Shown: piece by piece, positions 48,501 through 55,800 of the stretch | Numbering within the stretch: position 1 is the first letter of the stretch | Layout: the number at the start of each line of letters is the position of its first letter | Source: Peristeroidobacter soli | GTDB taxonomy: Bacteria; Pseudomonadota; Gammaproteobacteria; Steroidobacterales; Steroidobacteraceae | DNA length: 64,000 bases | Reading direction: 5' to 3' | Assembly: GCF_004138485.1 (NCBI RefSeq) | Contig: NZ_RYEV01000005.1 | Location: 1,164,827-1,228,826 of the forward strand | The notes under the pieces: model-generated | What the model was told of the DNA's origin: nothing | Database searches by the model: none | Seen by the model: only the letters and a program-made list of their open reading frames with translations | Translations under genes and position numbers: made by a program

Positions 48501-49830
48501 TGTGTCGATCCAGCATGCTCAGGCGTCGGACTTCAACGGCATTCGCGAAGGAGCGTTCGACACGCTGGTGCTGAACTCGGTCGCGCAGTACTTGCCGGAC
48601 GCCGATTATTTCTTGGGCGTGCTCGAAGGGGCGGCTCGCGTGGTGGGGCCGCAAGGTCGCTTGTTCATCGGAGACCTGAGACACCTGGACCACGTACCGA
48701 TGTTTCATGCATCGGTCCAGCTCTCGCGGGCGTCCGCTCAGACGACGGTAGGGCGGCTCAGGAGTCGCATCGCACGCGCGGTCGCGCAGGACAAAGAGCT
48801 CGTGCTGAACCCGGCGTTCTTTCACGTACTCGCCGCGCACCTCGGCATGGGCGGCGTCGAGATCCTGTTGAAGCGAGGTCGATTCGACAACGAGCTGACG
48901 CGCTATCGCTACGACGTGGTGATGAATGGGGCGCGGGTCGAGCCAGTGACGCACGAAACGTTCGACGGATCGGCACCCGATGTGCTGGAGCGCGTGGCCG
49001 CGCAGCTCGCCCTGAAACAATCTTCGGCGATCGCCATGCGAGGGATCCCCAATCTCCGGCTGGCGCGAGATCTGGCGGCGTGGCGTCGCTTGCAGGCGGG
49101 CGATGAGCAGATGACGGTGGGCGAGCTGTTGGCTCAACTGGAGAAGGAAGCACCCGCCGGCATCGATCCGGAAATGCTCTGGACGCTGGGGGAGGCGCAC
49201 GGATATCACGTGGAGATCTCCTGGACTCCCAATGTCACGGACGGCTCGTTCGATGCGCGATTCATCGATCCGGGCAGGGCCAGGGCTCAGCCTGCATCGA
49301 CGCCGCGGTCTGTCGAATTGCCCGAAGGCTGGCGTGCTCTCGCGAGCGATCCGGCACGTGCGCTATGTCTGCAGCAGCTCGGCGGCCGCTTGCGTGAACG
49401 ACTGCTGGAGGCAATGCCGGACTACATGGTGCCGGCACACATCGTCGTGCTCGATAAATTGCCCTTGAACGCCAATGGCAAGCTCGATCGTAAAGCGTTG
49501 CCGGAACCCGCCTATCACGCGACGGGCCACTACGAAGCGCCGCAGAGCGAGGCGGAACGAGCGCTCGCCGCGATCTGGTCGAGCGTGCTGGGCGTGGAGC
49601 GCGTGGGACGAAACGACAATTTCCTGGAGCTCGGCGGTCATTCGCTGACGGCCATGCAGATGGTTGCCCTGGTCCGGCAACGCCACGGCGTCGAGTTGCC
49701 GATTCGCGTCGTTTTCGAGAAACCGACGCTCGCCGCCCTGGCTGCAACGGAAGGTTTTCGCGGCAAATTCGGTCAGCAGCGCGCTCGACAACTGGCGGCC
49801 ATCGACGCGCTGCTCACGGAAGTGGAGTGA
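30511..49830 (+). CDS. Giant lipopeptide NRPS: FAAL-T-(C-A-T)x5, last module N-methylating
   Basis: The 6439-aa protein opens with a fatty-acyl-AMP ligase (about aa 10-590; QYTSGSTASPKG) and a carrier (Ser619), so the peptide is acylated. Five modules follow. M1: C from 676, A code D-V-W-H-F-G-L-I-D (serine-like), T Ser1680. M2: C from 1740 with HHIVAEG, A D-I-L-Q-L-G-M-I-W (glycine), T Ser2726 in GGDSI. M3: C from 2799 (HHMLMDAW), A D-I-W-E-M-T-A-D-D (perhaps diaminobutyrate, recalled from pyoverdine synthetases), T Ser3806. M4: C from 3894 with the dual motif, A D-F-W-N-I-G-M-V-H (exact threonine), T Ser4890. M5: C from 4979, A D-L-T-K-I-G-E-V-G (asparagine-like) with an inserted methyltransferase (aa 5894-6150, SAM motif LEIGCGVGLL), T Ser6378. 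The ATG at 30511 has AAGGGA upstream. Its stop overlaps the next gene (GTGA). No release domain is present. Confidence 0.94.
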   Translation: MNALRPPSEGLTNDLVAHLRSLAATRPTDTALIVASSDGEIVLQYAELDRRARALAAQLQARFAPGDRAVLLLDNDEHYVVGFLGCLYAGLVAVPAFPPETRREQHVARLQSIAKDAQARCVLTSSHLLTTIQSASELLRGTQLLLVDVLSSGDADRWLARELRDEDVVFLQYTSGSTASPKGVVVDHGNLLANERAIRRSLGVSSTDVFVSWLPLFHDMGLVGGLFQPLFSGIPLVLMSPAYFLERPVRWLELISRHAGTISGGPDFAYRLCVERVPEAQLKLLDLSSWRVAFSGAEPVRYDTLHAFAERFKVAGFDPQALYPCYGLAEATLLVTGVQRGGGMNARTYSSELLAKGRATPSEQGTTLVACGTSHDQHNVRIVDPTTGAKQPDARVGEIWVTGPSVSRGYWQRDAETEETFVARDGERWLRTGDLGFIHRRQLFITGRQKDLIILRGYNVYPQDIEQAIETQIEAVRKGRVAAFAIETDAGEGVGVAVEVSRSLQKLIPPQRLFDELSAVVGAVCRESLAVAVLLNPGGLPRTSSGKLQRSACRGGWREGSLDSYAVIERGQFAGAAGNEVEPSLTDMQDKLGEIWRGVLKVDRVLTADANFFALGGTSISAAQVAARVAHELGANVAPGSLLDTPTLAGFATQIEKAPRSEAFSIARLHRDRSLPPSPAQRRMWFAWQLDPKGAAYNVGGGLRLRGPVDATIVQRTLDELVRRHEILRTRFGDDNGEVKLLIDDPAPVVLRTEDLRDWPSAARAMRAEQLSLSELQEPFDLQAGPVLRATLTVLADDEQLLLLTIHHIAADGISVALLVDEFVRLYGALRRRQPIPLPQSLQYLDHAAWQETRLDGGERARQLAYWIQQLGRDAPDVAPHADRAHTTPSDDHGRRRTVPMDASLTRGLRELAKRHDMTVFMVLLAAWKIVLARNSGHRDIRVGAPMANRRTLESGSLVGPFVNTVVLRTSLEGNPSVAELLQRIKRTVVEAHAHQDLPFEQLVEALAPDRTSARHPLFQVMHNHQRRERTAFDELAPLQVEAFERVGHTARFELSLNTEEEGDRLMAAITYRTALYDDATIDRLAGHWLNALRAAVASAVVRIDEVPLLSDLEYAKLLHEFNATTRRYPAQGFLQQYIARQVAHTPDALAVVFNDERCTYRQLNDCANVLAVRLREHGVGPDVVVGICSERSMALVIGLLAILKAGGAYLPLDPTYPQSRLEYILDDARPRVVLAERNVMNVLPASAGAVAWLLDPQWTSPAEARVDDICVDVHGGNLAYCLYTSGSTGQPKCAANTHGALLNQLLWRQEVYALRTEDRVLHKTPIGFDVSVWEIFWPLMTGATLVIAPPGAHRDPWRLSEIVRDQGVTTLHFVPPMLSAFLETGELTRCDSLRRVFVGGQALSTVAQSAFFRQSAASLYNLYGPTEAAIDVSFWECRADSQDRVVPMGRALANTQLYVLDPELAPVPVGAVGELYIGGVQLARGYAGRPGLTAQRFVPNPFAPGERLYRSGDLVRYRSDGALEYVGRIDHQVKVRGFRIELGEIEARLREHPEVREAVVSVGRDRIGENELVAYVIRAGVADVADELECRERLHRHLAQRLPDYMLPMHYAWLDALPLLSNGKLDRAALAAYQPASGRRTFTAPRSEIERRVAAIWSQVLAVEDIGIHDSFFELGGHSLLATQAIARVRAAFDIDVPLRTLFETPNLAEFSAEVRKSVEGGQKNAFGPIESVDRSQPIPLSYAQQRMWLLWQIDPHSVAYNLAGAVKLTGLLNDAAIDAALRALVRRHETLRTTFTIMNDVPTQVIAPELDISIERQDLRALAAVDRQAELQRLSQAEAHRPFCLRSGPLLRVVLLRLDEREHVMLVTTHHIVAEGWAIDIFTREFVTLYGALCDGQVPALAPLTFQYADYMHWQQRWLESGERDRQLEYWKRQLAGDHEVLALPTDRPRPKVLSARGDVFRFQIEPELAQRLRAFSTERGMTLFMTLLAGMFALLYRYSAQSDLRVGVPVANRVRPEAEGLIGAFLNTQVLRCHLDGAKTFAQLLSQVKQTAIGAQSHQDLPFDRLVDAIRPPRSLGFHPLFQVMLNVHRWEFQRRTRMGELVVEFLPNDVRAAKLDWMLDVGDISEALDCCLTYSTDLFDRATVERMCAHWVELLKRMSERSDVAIGSVALLGTRERALLSHWGINERRFDALPPVHALIEQQARRSGEAIALAQGDVPLSYAELNRHANQLAHRLIALGVRAETRVGIAIERRPEMVVGLLAVLKAGGAYVPLDPSYPAERLDYMRRDSGIEILLTTRTVRERLHDRMAVTCVLVDEPDWHEEPDTNLEVPLQSEHPAYAIYTSGSTGRPKGVLVRHGALSNFVQSMRLSPGLSAQDVLVAVTSLSFDIAALELYVPLCVGARVVVASEADARDGLALARLLEVSGATALQSTPAGWRMLLAAGWRGAAIKGLCGGEALQPELASQLCERGVALWNMYGPTETTIWSSTGEVRDARPALGYPVAATRLRVLTDDLQLAMPGMPGELYIGGEGLARGYLNRPALTAERFVADPTSSNGELLYRTGDRVRWGWDGELQHLGRIDHQIKVRGFRIEPGEIETQLLAQAGVREAAVVSRHGESGARLVAYVVGEAIESTTLREHLSQVLPDYMVPAAIMVLEQLPLTPNGKLDRSALPEPKFTSAAEYEPPRGAVEEAFAAVWKAVLRVERVGRHDNFFETGGDSIVGLQVVAQLHRMGWKVSPRQLFELQTVSELAQVAEYVGEAFKDTTIAPTEPLFHLSEAQRATLPVSVDSIEDVLPLTPMQQGMLLHTLLDPASGIYLMQDRSTIRSALDVQAFWDSWDAVLRRHAALRASFVWQGTETPFQIIHREVTLPKDHLDLRHLGRSDALAQVDAMLEDELANGFELDRAPLLRVRLAQVAQSEFHLIVSFHHMLMDAWCLGLLMGDVLAEYDARTLGKPLSAERPAPYRDFIAWLQRQDESAAREYWHDVLDGFEEVTPLPMRRHFAAGVAGSRMIDVTTALSAAQTKQLYAVAQRHQITPNTLTQGAWALVLARHADLDDVLFGVTVAGRPVDMPQLQRTLGLFINTVPLRVPMPGPERGIGVADWLRALFSQNLRSREFEHLPLVEVQTLNGRAHDNALFESLFVFENAPVEFSLLERAQQSSATKQSSRTHTNYPLTVVILPRPELILQITYDERCFDAATIDRLLASFRHVVEQFIAMPLAALRDIEALPRAERDALIDFGRGPLRHQPAEVDYISLFRQQVALHPQRVAARCDDRSVRYQALDTSSTQLAGLLRSAGVRAGDVVIVFSERNLGWLDMVLACFKAGAAYLAVDIETPPQRLARIFASSGAKVVVTDDAWLPELQAVTTLLPGAGPRVVSASQAITASLDFRATPMHPDQPAYVIFTSGSTGEPKGVVVTSAGMLNNQLSKIQSFPLGPRDVIAQTASPSFDISVWQLLGGLICGACVDIVPNDVAREPAALLERVRNHGITILESVPSLMQRMLALAPVPLPSLRVMMATGERIPPELARDWRARYSQSTLVNAYGPAECADDVTLHVETAMSAPSSHRSILPIGRPVDNFTLFVLDSRLEPVPLGAPGELHIAGIGVGLGYVERSDLTAERFIANPFDAGSGRLYRTGDRVRWNGEGQLEYLGRTDHQVKVRGFRVEPGEVESQLLAQPEIGEALVLAKETIAGSVLVAYVVTRSGQSIDSAELRRRLERTLPDYMVPATIAFLDSMPRNRNGKVDRKALPDPQFVSDALYEAPQGRMEVELAALWADVLGVPRVGRHDNFFQLGGHSLLALVLVERLRVRGWHAQVRSLFVYPKLSAFAEALAERQQAEIVVPPNGIPSGCTRIEPDMLALIELDAREIDLIESAVPGGASNIQDIYPLAPLQEGILFHHVLQAAGDAYTLPCLLAFDSSDRLLGFIDGLNRVIARHDILRSAVLWEGLREPVQVVYRQATVQLEWLKDEDTAASEGISDRLRARIDPHRYRVDARRAPMIAAFAAHEPARRRWLLQLACHHLVLDHTTLELIVNEIALIQQGQVERLPEPIPFRRFVAQARLGVSQAEHEKFFTHMLSDVEEPTAPFGLLDVQGDGIDIAEARLPLEAELSRQLRQHAQRNGVSAAVLFHLAWALVLARATGRDDVVFGTVLFGRMQGGEGAERALGMFINTLPVRIKLGTRPVEQCVREVHAVLTDLLTHEHASLALVQRCSAVADSPLFSALLNYRYGWQGGAGRNRRYGEGTELLETQERTNYPVTFCVDDLGEGFELSAQVSGSVGAQRVCELMQVALRSIAEALTIQSQRRICELGAIPVQEDRLLRKWSAGGARLDCPESLQRRVERQARERPDAIALLLNDEQIGYAELNHRANRLAHRLIASGVGAEARVGIAMERSIDLIVAMLAILKAGAAYVPLDPRYPADRLSYMMRDSGIGLLLTQGAVEHRLPIVDGVQSLRMETIDLRDEPAHDPNLPWHPDHLAYVIYTSGSTGRPKGAQLSHRNVSRLLAATHEWFHFNERDVWTLFHSYAFDFSVWEIFGALCHGGRLVIVPYEVSRSPEDFLALLRQRQVTVLNQTPSAFQQLMQVPALYDGTDLALRVVIFGGEALEPRSLRPWLDHFGDLTPRLINMYGITETTVHVTYRPIMKRDLEQACSPIGERIPDLGVRVLDAHLNAVPTGVPGELYVMGDGLSRGYLNRAGLSAERFIPDPFSEYGARLYRTGDLVRWTARGELEYLGRLDHQIKIRGFRIELGEIEAQLREQPGVSAAVVTANRSANGVRLVAYVVGREGTALDTVRIRERLSLVLPDHMLPSAIVEIERLPLNANGKLDLKALPEPGSVSTTEYQAPQGDIEAALASIWSDVLGVSRAGRNANFFELGGHSLLALRVVDRLRARGWQAQVRSLFQQPELAAFARTIALEADAPDMLVPPNLIPTGCTAIEPGMLTLVELTAEQIRAIEATVPGGPANIQDIYPLAPLQEGMLFHYLLQTEGDAYVMQNTFAFQSRRQLESFVDSFNRVIERHDILRTAVVWEGLTEAVQVIYRSAPLRVKWLDVPEASDTEAAVQLLDAHAHPRRFKIDVRRAPMFHAVALREATQGRWLLRLLSHHLIDDNTTVRRFIEEIILIQQGREAELPEPISFRHFVARARRSDSVAGHEAFFRKMLGEVNEPTAPFGLLDVRGSGDDVAEARLRLPAELSKQVREQAQRHGVSAAALFHLAWALVLGKTTGQSDVVFGTVLFGRMHGGEGAERALGLFINTLPIRIELGTNSVARCLRQTHEVLTDLMQHEHASLPLAQRCSGLPKGTPLFSALFNYRHGAAASDPSAVHVWEGMEVLSNEERTNYPITMSVDDSGERFELQAQVVPSLSATRVCEYLHHSLAELIGALAGQSQRLACELEMMTEAERTQLSRWSVSPSRLARTERIHDSIARRAAQSPEATALTFDDERVSYAELNVRANRLAHRLMALGVGPEVRVGIAMERSTELVVTILAILKAGGAYVPLDLGYPLERLRYMVDDSGMRLLLTQRRLVSGLPTSDAVRVLAIDEIDTPHESAVDPDVTLHPENLAYVIYTSGSTGRPKGSQISHASLSNYLCWAQAYYFEDAPDGGSFGLYSSLSFDLTVTSLFVPLLRGRTLRVFAEELPVADILKASFAPDSSIDAIKLTPSHISLLGQLGLPKARIRLAIVGGEALSAEQVRVLHGLNPAMQVYNEYGPTESTVGCVIQLVRRGEESIAIGTPIPGTCAYVLDARGMPVPIGVTGELYLGGAGLARGYLDRAGLTAERFVADPFGESGGRLYRTGDWVRWNARGELEYLGRIDHQVKIRGYRIELGEIESQLLAQPEVREAVVMAQGEKDGKRLIAYVAPEMSALDTAGGDADVASRGELVAQWESVFDGTYEGEGTAPSFRGWNSSYTDLPIPEAQMQEWLENTVARIQSLRPERILEIGCGVGLLVQHLAPRVANYLGRDLSACAVRDLSAWIRTQSALSHVSIQHAQASDFNGIREGAFDTLVLNSVAQYLPDADYFLGVLEGAARVVGPQGRLFIGDLRHLDHVPMFHASVQLSRASAQTTVGRLRSRIARAVAQDKELVLNPAFFHVLAAHLGMGGVEILLKRGRFDNELTRYRYDVVMNGARVEPVTHETFDGSAPDVLERVAAQLALKQSSAIAMRGIPNLRLARDLAAWRRLQAGDEQMTVGELLAQLEKEAPAGIDPEMLWTLGEAHGYHVEISWTPNVTDGSFDARFIDPGRARAQPASTPRSVELPEGWRALASDPARALCLQQLGGRLRERLLEAMPDYMVPAHIVVLDKLPLNANGKLDRKALPEPAYHATGHYEAPQSEAERALAAIWSSVLGVERVGRNDNFLELGGHSLTAMQMVALVRQRHGVELPIRVVFEKPTLAALAATEGFRGKFGQQRARQLAAIDALLTEVE
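48181..48925 (+). repeat. Methyltransferase insert, copy 1
   Basis: This in-gene N-methyltransferase segment is closely similar along its whole length to the one at 55890-56636. Both read WESVFD-TYE, GWNSSY, ERILE-GCG-GLL, VLNSVAQYLPD and KRG-FDNELTRYRYDV. The likeness suggests duplication or transfer of the domain between two modules. Confidence 0.8.
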
Positions 49831-52800
49831 CTGTCGTGCTATCCCAGATCGAGATCGACACCGAGTCCGAGGCGCATCGGCTCGCGACTCGGATCGCACT
49901 ACTGGATCGCGAGAAGCGTACGGTACTGCTACGACGATTGATACAACAGGGCGTCGAGACGTCGACCCTTCCCATCGTGCCGTTCTCGGACCCGGCACGC
50001 AGGCCCGTCTCCTACGCACAGCGCGGATTGTGGCTGACGTGGCGCATGGCGCCGAACAGCCCTGCTTACAACATGGCTGGCACGCTGGTGCTCGAAGGCT
50101 CGCTCGATGCGCGCGCGCTTGAAACAGCGATGGATGATCTGGCCCGACGGCACGAGGTGCTCCGCACTGTATTCAGGCCCGCGGCCGACGGCGAGCCCGA
50201 ACAAGAGATCCTGGCACCTTCATCGGGCGCCTTGCGATTCGATGATCTGACGACACTGCCTGCCGGGGAACGCGAAGCGCCGGCGCGGCTGCGTTTGCAA
50301 CAGCATGCCAGCGAGCCTTTCGATCTGGAAAACGGTCCCGTGTGGCGGGCGTTGCTGCTGCGATTGAACGAGCGCAGCCATTGGCTCGGCATCGTCGTGC
50401 ATCACATCGCGGCGGATGGCTGGTCGATCGCGGTGCTGATCGAGGATCTGGCGGCCCTGTACGAAGCCCGCCTCGCCGGTGTCGAGCCTGCTTTGCCGCC
50501 GCTGAGGATTCGGTTCGCCGACTATGCGTTGTGGCAGCGTGAATGGATTGCCGCCGGCGAGCTCGATCGGCAATTGAATTACTGGCAGCGGCGGCTCGGA
50601 ACGGAGCATTCGGCATTGCCGCTGCCGTTGGATCGTGCGAGACCGGTGGTTCGTCACGACAGCGGGGCACAATATCGCTTCTGGCTGACCGCAGAGGTGG
50701 CGGCGGGGGTGCGTGAGCTCGCTGAAGGCTGCGGCGGCAGCGTGTTCATGGTCATGCTGGCCTTGCTGAAGGCTGTGGTCGCGCGTCACTGCGGCGTGGA
50801 CGACATTTGTATCGGTGTCCCAGTCGCCAACAGGAGTCGCGCCGAGACGCATCGTCTCGTCGGCTATCTCACCAATGTGTTGGTCGTGCGGACGCGCGTC
50901 GAGCTGCACACCGACTTTCGTTCGCTGCTCACCGCTGCGCGAGAGGCCATGCTCGAGGCGCAGTCGAACGCCGACTGTCCGTTCGATCTGCTGGTCTCGA
51001 GCTTGGTGAAGGAACGACACAGCGGTATCAATCCTCTGTTTCAGGTCAAGTGCACCGAACAGGACAGGGTCGACCTGCGTGATTTCGGCGGTTTGCGCGT
51101 GACCACGACGCCGGTGGAAGCGGTGCACGCGCATTTCGATCTCAGTCTGGACTTCACGGCCGGCAAGGACGGGATCCGCTGCGATTTCACCTATCCGACC
51201 GACATCTTCGACGAAGCCACCGTCGCTCGACTTGCCGGTGTCTTCATGGCGTTGGCGCAACGCGTGGTGACGGCGCCGGATGCGTCGATGATCGCACTCC
51301 TGCCGACGGAAGATCTCTCTGTCGCAGTCGGCGAGCGTCTATCGTTGAATGAGAACGATGATGTGGTCGCGCGATGGGAGCGGAGTGTCTTGACGGCACC
51401 TCACGCGCTGGCGCTTCGGCAAGAGGAGCGATCGATCACGCGCGGCGAAGTGGATGCCTGGGCGAATACGCTGGCGGCGCGTCTCGGCGCCTTCGGCGTC
51501 GGACCCGAAGTGTGCGTCGGCGTGCACGGCACGCGTTCGATCGAGCTCGTGGTGGGGCTGCTTGCCGTGCTCAAGGCAGGCGGCACATATGTGCCGCTCG
51601 ATCCAGCGATACCCGCGGAGCGCCTGGCGTATCAGGCGCGAGACAGCCGCATCGCTCTGCTGCTGAGCGCCGAGGCATTGGCGTGGGAGCCTGGCGTGCC
51701 GGTCTGGCCACTGGTGCCGAACGAGGGTGTGACATTCCCTGTTGCGAGACCGGTGAGAACGCCTCACACCACGCAGGGCGCCTATATCATCTACACCTCG
51801 GGCTCCACGGGCCGTCCCAAAGGTGTCGTCGTCAGTCGCGGAGCGCTGGCCAACTATGTGAGTGGCGTGCTCACGCGACTGAATCTGCCGGAGAGCGTGA
51901 TCAGCATGGCGATGGTCTCGACTGTCGCGGCTGACCTCGGGCACACCGTGCTGTTCGGCGCGCTTAGCGACGGCAAGCTGTTGCATCTGATCAGCGCCGA
52001 GCGTGCTTTCGATGCGGATCGCTTCGCGGAGTACATGCAGCGGCACTCGGTCGACGTCTTGAAAATCGTGCCCGCTCATCTGCAGGCGTTGCTCAACGCC
52101 TCTCGGCCGGAAGATTCCCTGCCACGACACACGCTGATTTTGGGTGGAGCAGCGACTCACTGGCCCTTGCTGGATCGTATCCACCAGCTCTCCCCGACGA
52201 CGCGAGTGCTCAATCACTACGGGCCGACCGAAACGACGGTGGGCATCCTCACGCAAGAGGCCGGCGATGCGAGGCGCGAGGCAACGGTTCTACCGGTGGG
52301 CAAGCCGCTGTCGAACAGCGCTGCCTATGTGCTCGACGGTAAGTTGCAGCCGGTGCCGCGAGGGACAGTCGGCGAGTTGTATTTGGGGGGCGATGCCGTT
52401 GCCCGAGGATATCAGGGCCGCGCAGCGCAGAGTGCCGAGCGCTTCGTCGCGAGTCCCTTCGAGCTCGGCGGTCGTTTGTATCGCAGTGGCGATCGAGTGC
52501 GCCAGCTGCCGGACGGCAGTGTCGAATTCCTGGGCCGTGTCGATGACCAGGTGAAGATCCGTGGCTATCGGGTCGAGCTCGATGAAATCGCCCAACTGCT
52601 GCTGACCCAACCGGAGGTCGAGGAGGCGACCGCGATCGCCCGCGATGGCAAGCTGTACGGATACGTCACGATCCACGCCGGTCATCGGATCGAGGGTTCG
52701 ACGCTATGCGAACGCCTGCAGGAAACATTGCCGGACTACATGATTCCGTCCGGCATCGTGATCCTGGACGAATTGCCGAAGAACGCCAACGGCAAGATCG

Positions 52801-55800
52801 ACCGACGAGCGCTGCCGGTGCCGGAGGCCGCCAACGATCAGACATACAAAGCGCCGCGAAGTGAAGTCGAGCGTGTGCTGGCGGCGCTGTGGGCAGACGT
52901 GCTTGGCGTCGAGCGGGTCGGTCGTGAGGACAACTTCTTCGCCTTGGGCGGGGACTCGATCCTGAGCCTGAAGCTGGCGGCGCAGGCTCGCAAACGTGGG
53001 ATTGCGCTGGCTCCTCGGGCCGTGTTCAAGCATCAACAGTTGCACGAGCTGGCCGCGAGCCTCGCGACTCAAGCGCTCGAGCCGACCGTTGCCATCCCGA
53101 CGCTCGATCACTCGAAGCGGACTGTTCCCCAGCCTCTGTCGTATGCCCAGGCGCGCCAGTGGTTTCTTTGGCAGCTGAACCGTCAAAGCACCGCATATCA
53201 CATCAGCAGCGCGCTGAAGCTCGACGGCGCGTTGAACGCGGACGCGTTGAGGACGAGCTTCGATGCGTTGGTGTCCCGGCACGAATCGCTGCGTACGGTG
53301 TTTCGTCCGCGCGCCGATGGTCAGACCGAGCAAATCGTTCTGAACACTGTCGGCGCGCACCTCGAGAATGTCGACCTGACCGAGTACGACGCGGGACAGC
53401 GCGATGAGCGGGTCCGCACCGAGGTCATGCGATTCCATCAGACTCCCTTCGACCTGGAGCGAGGACCTCTGCTGCGCGTGGGCCTCATCCGCGTGTCGTT
53501 TGCGGAGCACGTGTTGGTGGTGGTCATGCATCACATCGTCTCCGACGGCTGGTCGATGCAGATTCTGATCGATGAGTTCGTGAAGCATTACCAGGCAAGC
53601 ACACGGGGCGAGTCAGCGACGCTACCGTTGCTGCCGATTCAGTACCTGGACTACGCGGTGTGGCAGCGGAACTGGCTGGAGGCCGGCGAGCGAGAGCGGC
53701 AACTGGCGTATTGGAAGGCGCAGTTGGGAGATGACCAGCCGCTGCTGCAGTTACCCGTCGATCGCTCGCGGCCGATGGAACCTGTCTATCACGCCGCGCT
53801 TCATGATTTCGAGCTTGCGCCCTCGCTCGCGCACGGCGTCCGCCAACGAGCCAATGAGCGCCGTACCACGGTGTTTACAGTGCTGCTCGCCGGATTGCAG
53901 GCGTTACTGCATCGGTACACGGACCAGCGCGATATCCGGATCGGCATGCCCAACGCCAACCGGAATCGTCCGCAGACCGAAGGGATCGTCGGGTTCTTCG
54001 TCAACATGCAGGTCCTGCGGGGCGAGGTCGATGCGGAGATGAGCCTCACGGCGCTGCTCGAGCAGGCACGAGTCGCGACGGAGGCGGCACAGGACAATCA
54101 GGATCTGCCGTTCGATCAACTCGTCGAGGTGCTGCAACCCGAGCGCGTCGCGAGTCATCAACCGTTGTTCTCCGTGACGATGAATCATCAGCGCCGCGAC
54201 TTTCGCAACCTGGCGAAGCTGCCGGGGATGGTCGTGAGCAGCTACGGTCTTGGTGAGCAGCACGCGCCGTTCGAGCTGACGTTGGAAACCGTGGAGAGCG
54301 CGGATGGAACGATCTACGCGTCGTTCCGGTATGCGCGAGAGCTGTTCCGAGAAGAGAGCATTGCGCAGCTCGCTCGGCACTACGTGAAGATGCTGCACGC
54401 AATCGTCGATGCCGCTCATCTGCGCGTCGCGGATGTGCGCTTGGTGGACGATGGCGATGCGGAGCAGCTCATCCAGTGGGGAGTGAGCGCATCAGCCTCT
54501 GCGGATCACGCACCGGTGCATTCGCTGATCGAGCAGCGGGCAAGATCGCACGCCGATGCGGTGGCACTGATCGCGAGTGACGGCCAGCTGAGCTATGGGC
54601 AGCTCAACGCCCGAGCGAATCGACTGGCGCATCGGCTGCTCGCCCTGGGCGTGACCGCCGAGACTCGGGTCGGCATCGCGCTGGAGCGCTCCTTCGAGAT
54701 GATCATCGGGCTGCTCGCCGTGCTCAAGGCGGGCGGTGCGTACGTGCCGCTGGATGCCGACTATCCCAAGGACCGATTGCAGTCGATGGTGGAGGACAGC
54801 GGTATCGGGCATTTGCTCACGCAGCGTGCGATCGTCGCGCGTCTGCCGTCGATCGCGGGTGTCGAGCCGCTGCTGATCGATGCTCTCGATCTGAGTGCCG
54901 AGTTGGAGAGCGATCCTCGAAGGGCAGTGCACGCGGACAACCTCGCGTATGTGATCTACACGTCGGGTTCGACGGGCAGGCCGAAGGGCGTAGCGGTTCC
55001 GCACGGCGCCTTATCCATGCACTTGCGCGCCATCCAGCAGGTGTATGGGATCACTGCGGCGGATCGTCAGTTGCTGTTTGCCTCGATCAGTTTCGATGCG
55101 GCCGGGGAGCAATGGATGTTGCCATTGCTGGCGGGGGCGGCGATCGTTCTGCCGACGCCGGGCGACAAGACCTTCGAGCACGTCGAGCAACTGATCGCGG
55201 CGCAGGCCGTTTCGATTCTGTATATGCCGCCGGCCTACTTGCGGCGGTTTCTCGAGACGCTGCGGGGCCGGACCCTGCCGGTTCGCTTGTGTATCGCGGG
55301 GGGTGAAGCCTGGGCGCGTAGCGATTTCGAGGCGGCACAGCGTGCGTTCACTCCGGAACGTCTGGTGAATGCGTACGGTCCGACGGAGACAGTGATTACG
55401 CCAACCGCCTGGAGCGCCAATTCGCAGGCAGCGATCGAGCAGGCGCATCTTCCTATCGGCAGTGTCGTGGGCGAGCGCGCCGCCTATGTGCTGGACTCGC
55501 AGATGAATCTGGTGCCGCAGGGGGTCGCGGGTGAGCTGTATCTCGGCGGATTCGGCCTGGCTCGTGGATATCTGCTGCGCGCCGGGCTCACTGCTGAGCG
55601 CTTCGTGGCTGATCCCTTCGCAGCGAGCGGCGCACGACTGTATCGAACGGGTGACTCGGTACGCTGGAACCGGCAAGGCCAGCTGGAATATCTGGGCCGC
55701 ATCGATCAGCAGCTGAAGATTCGCGGCTTTCGTATCGAACTGGGTGAGATCGAGGCGCAGTTGCTGGCTCAGCGCGAAGTGCGTCAGGCGATCGTGCTGT

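Noticed and set aside
46936-49209. Very long open frame on the minus strand inside the giant NRPS gene (similar ones at 16863-19298, 290-1783 and 40690-42603)
   Set aside because: These are antisense shadows caused by high GC and codon bias. Their translations are rich in Arg, His and Gln and show no domain motifs, while the sense frames carry complete NRPS or enzyme signatures.
38686-52958. Carrier domains with GGDSI (38686 and 52956), usually a sign of a following epimerisation domain
   Set aside because: Both are followed directly by condensation domains with condensation-type motifs; there is no separate epimerisation domain, and one of them carries Gly, which cannot be epimerised.
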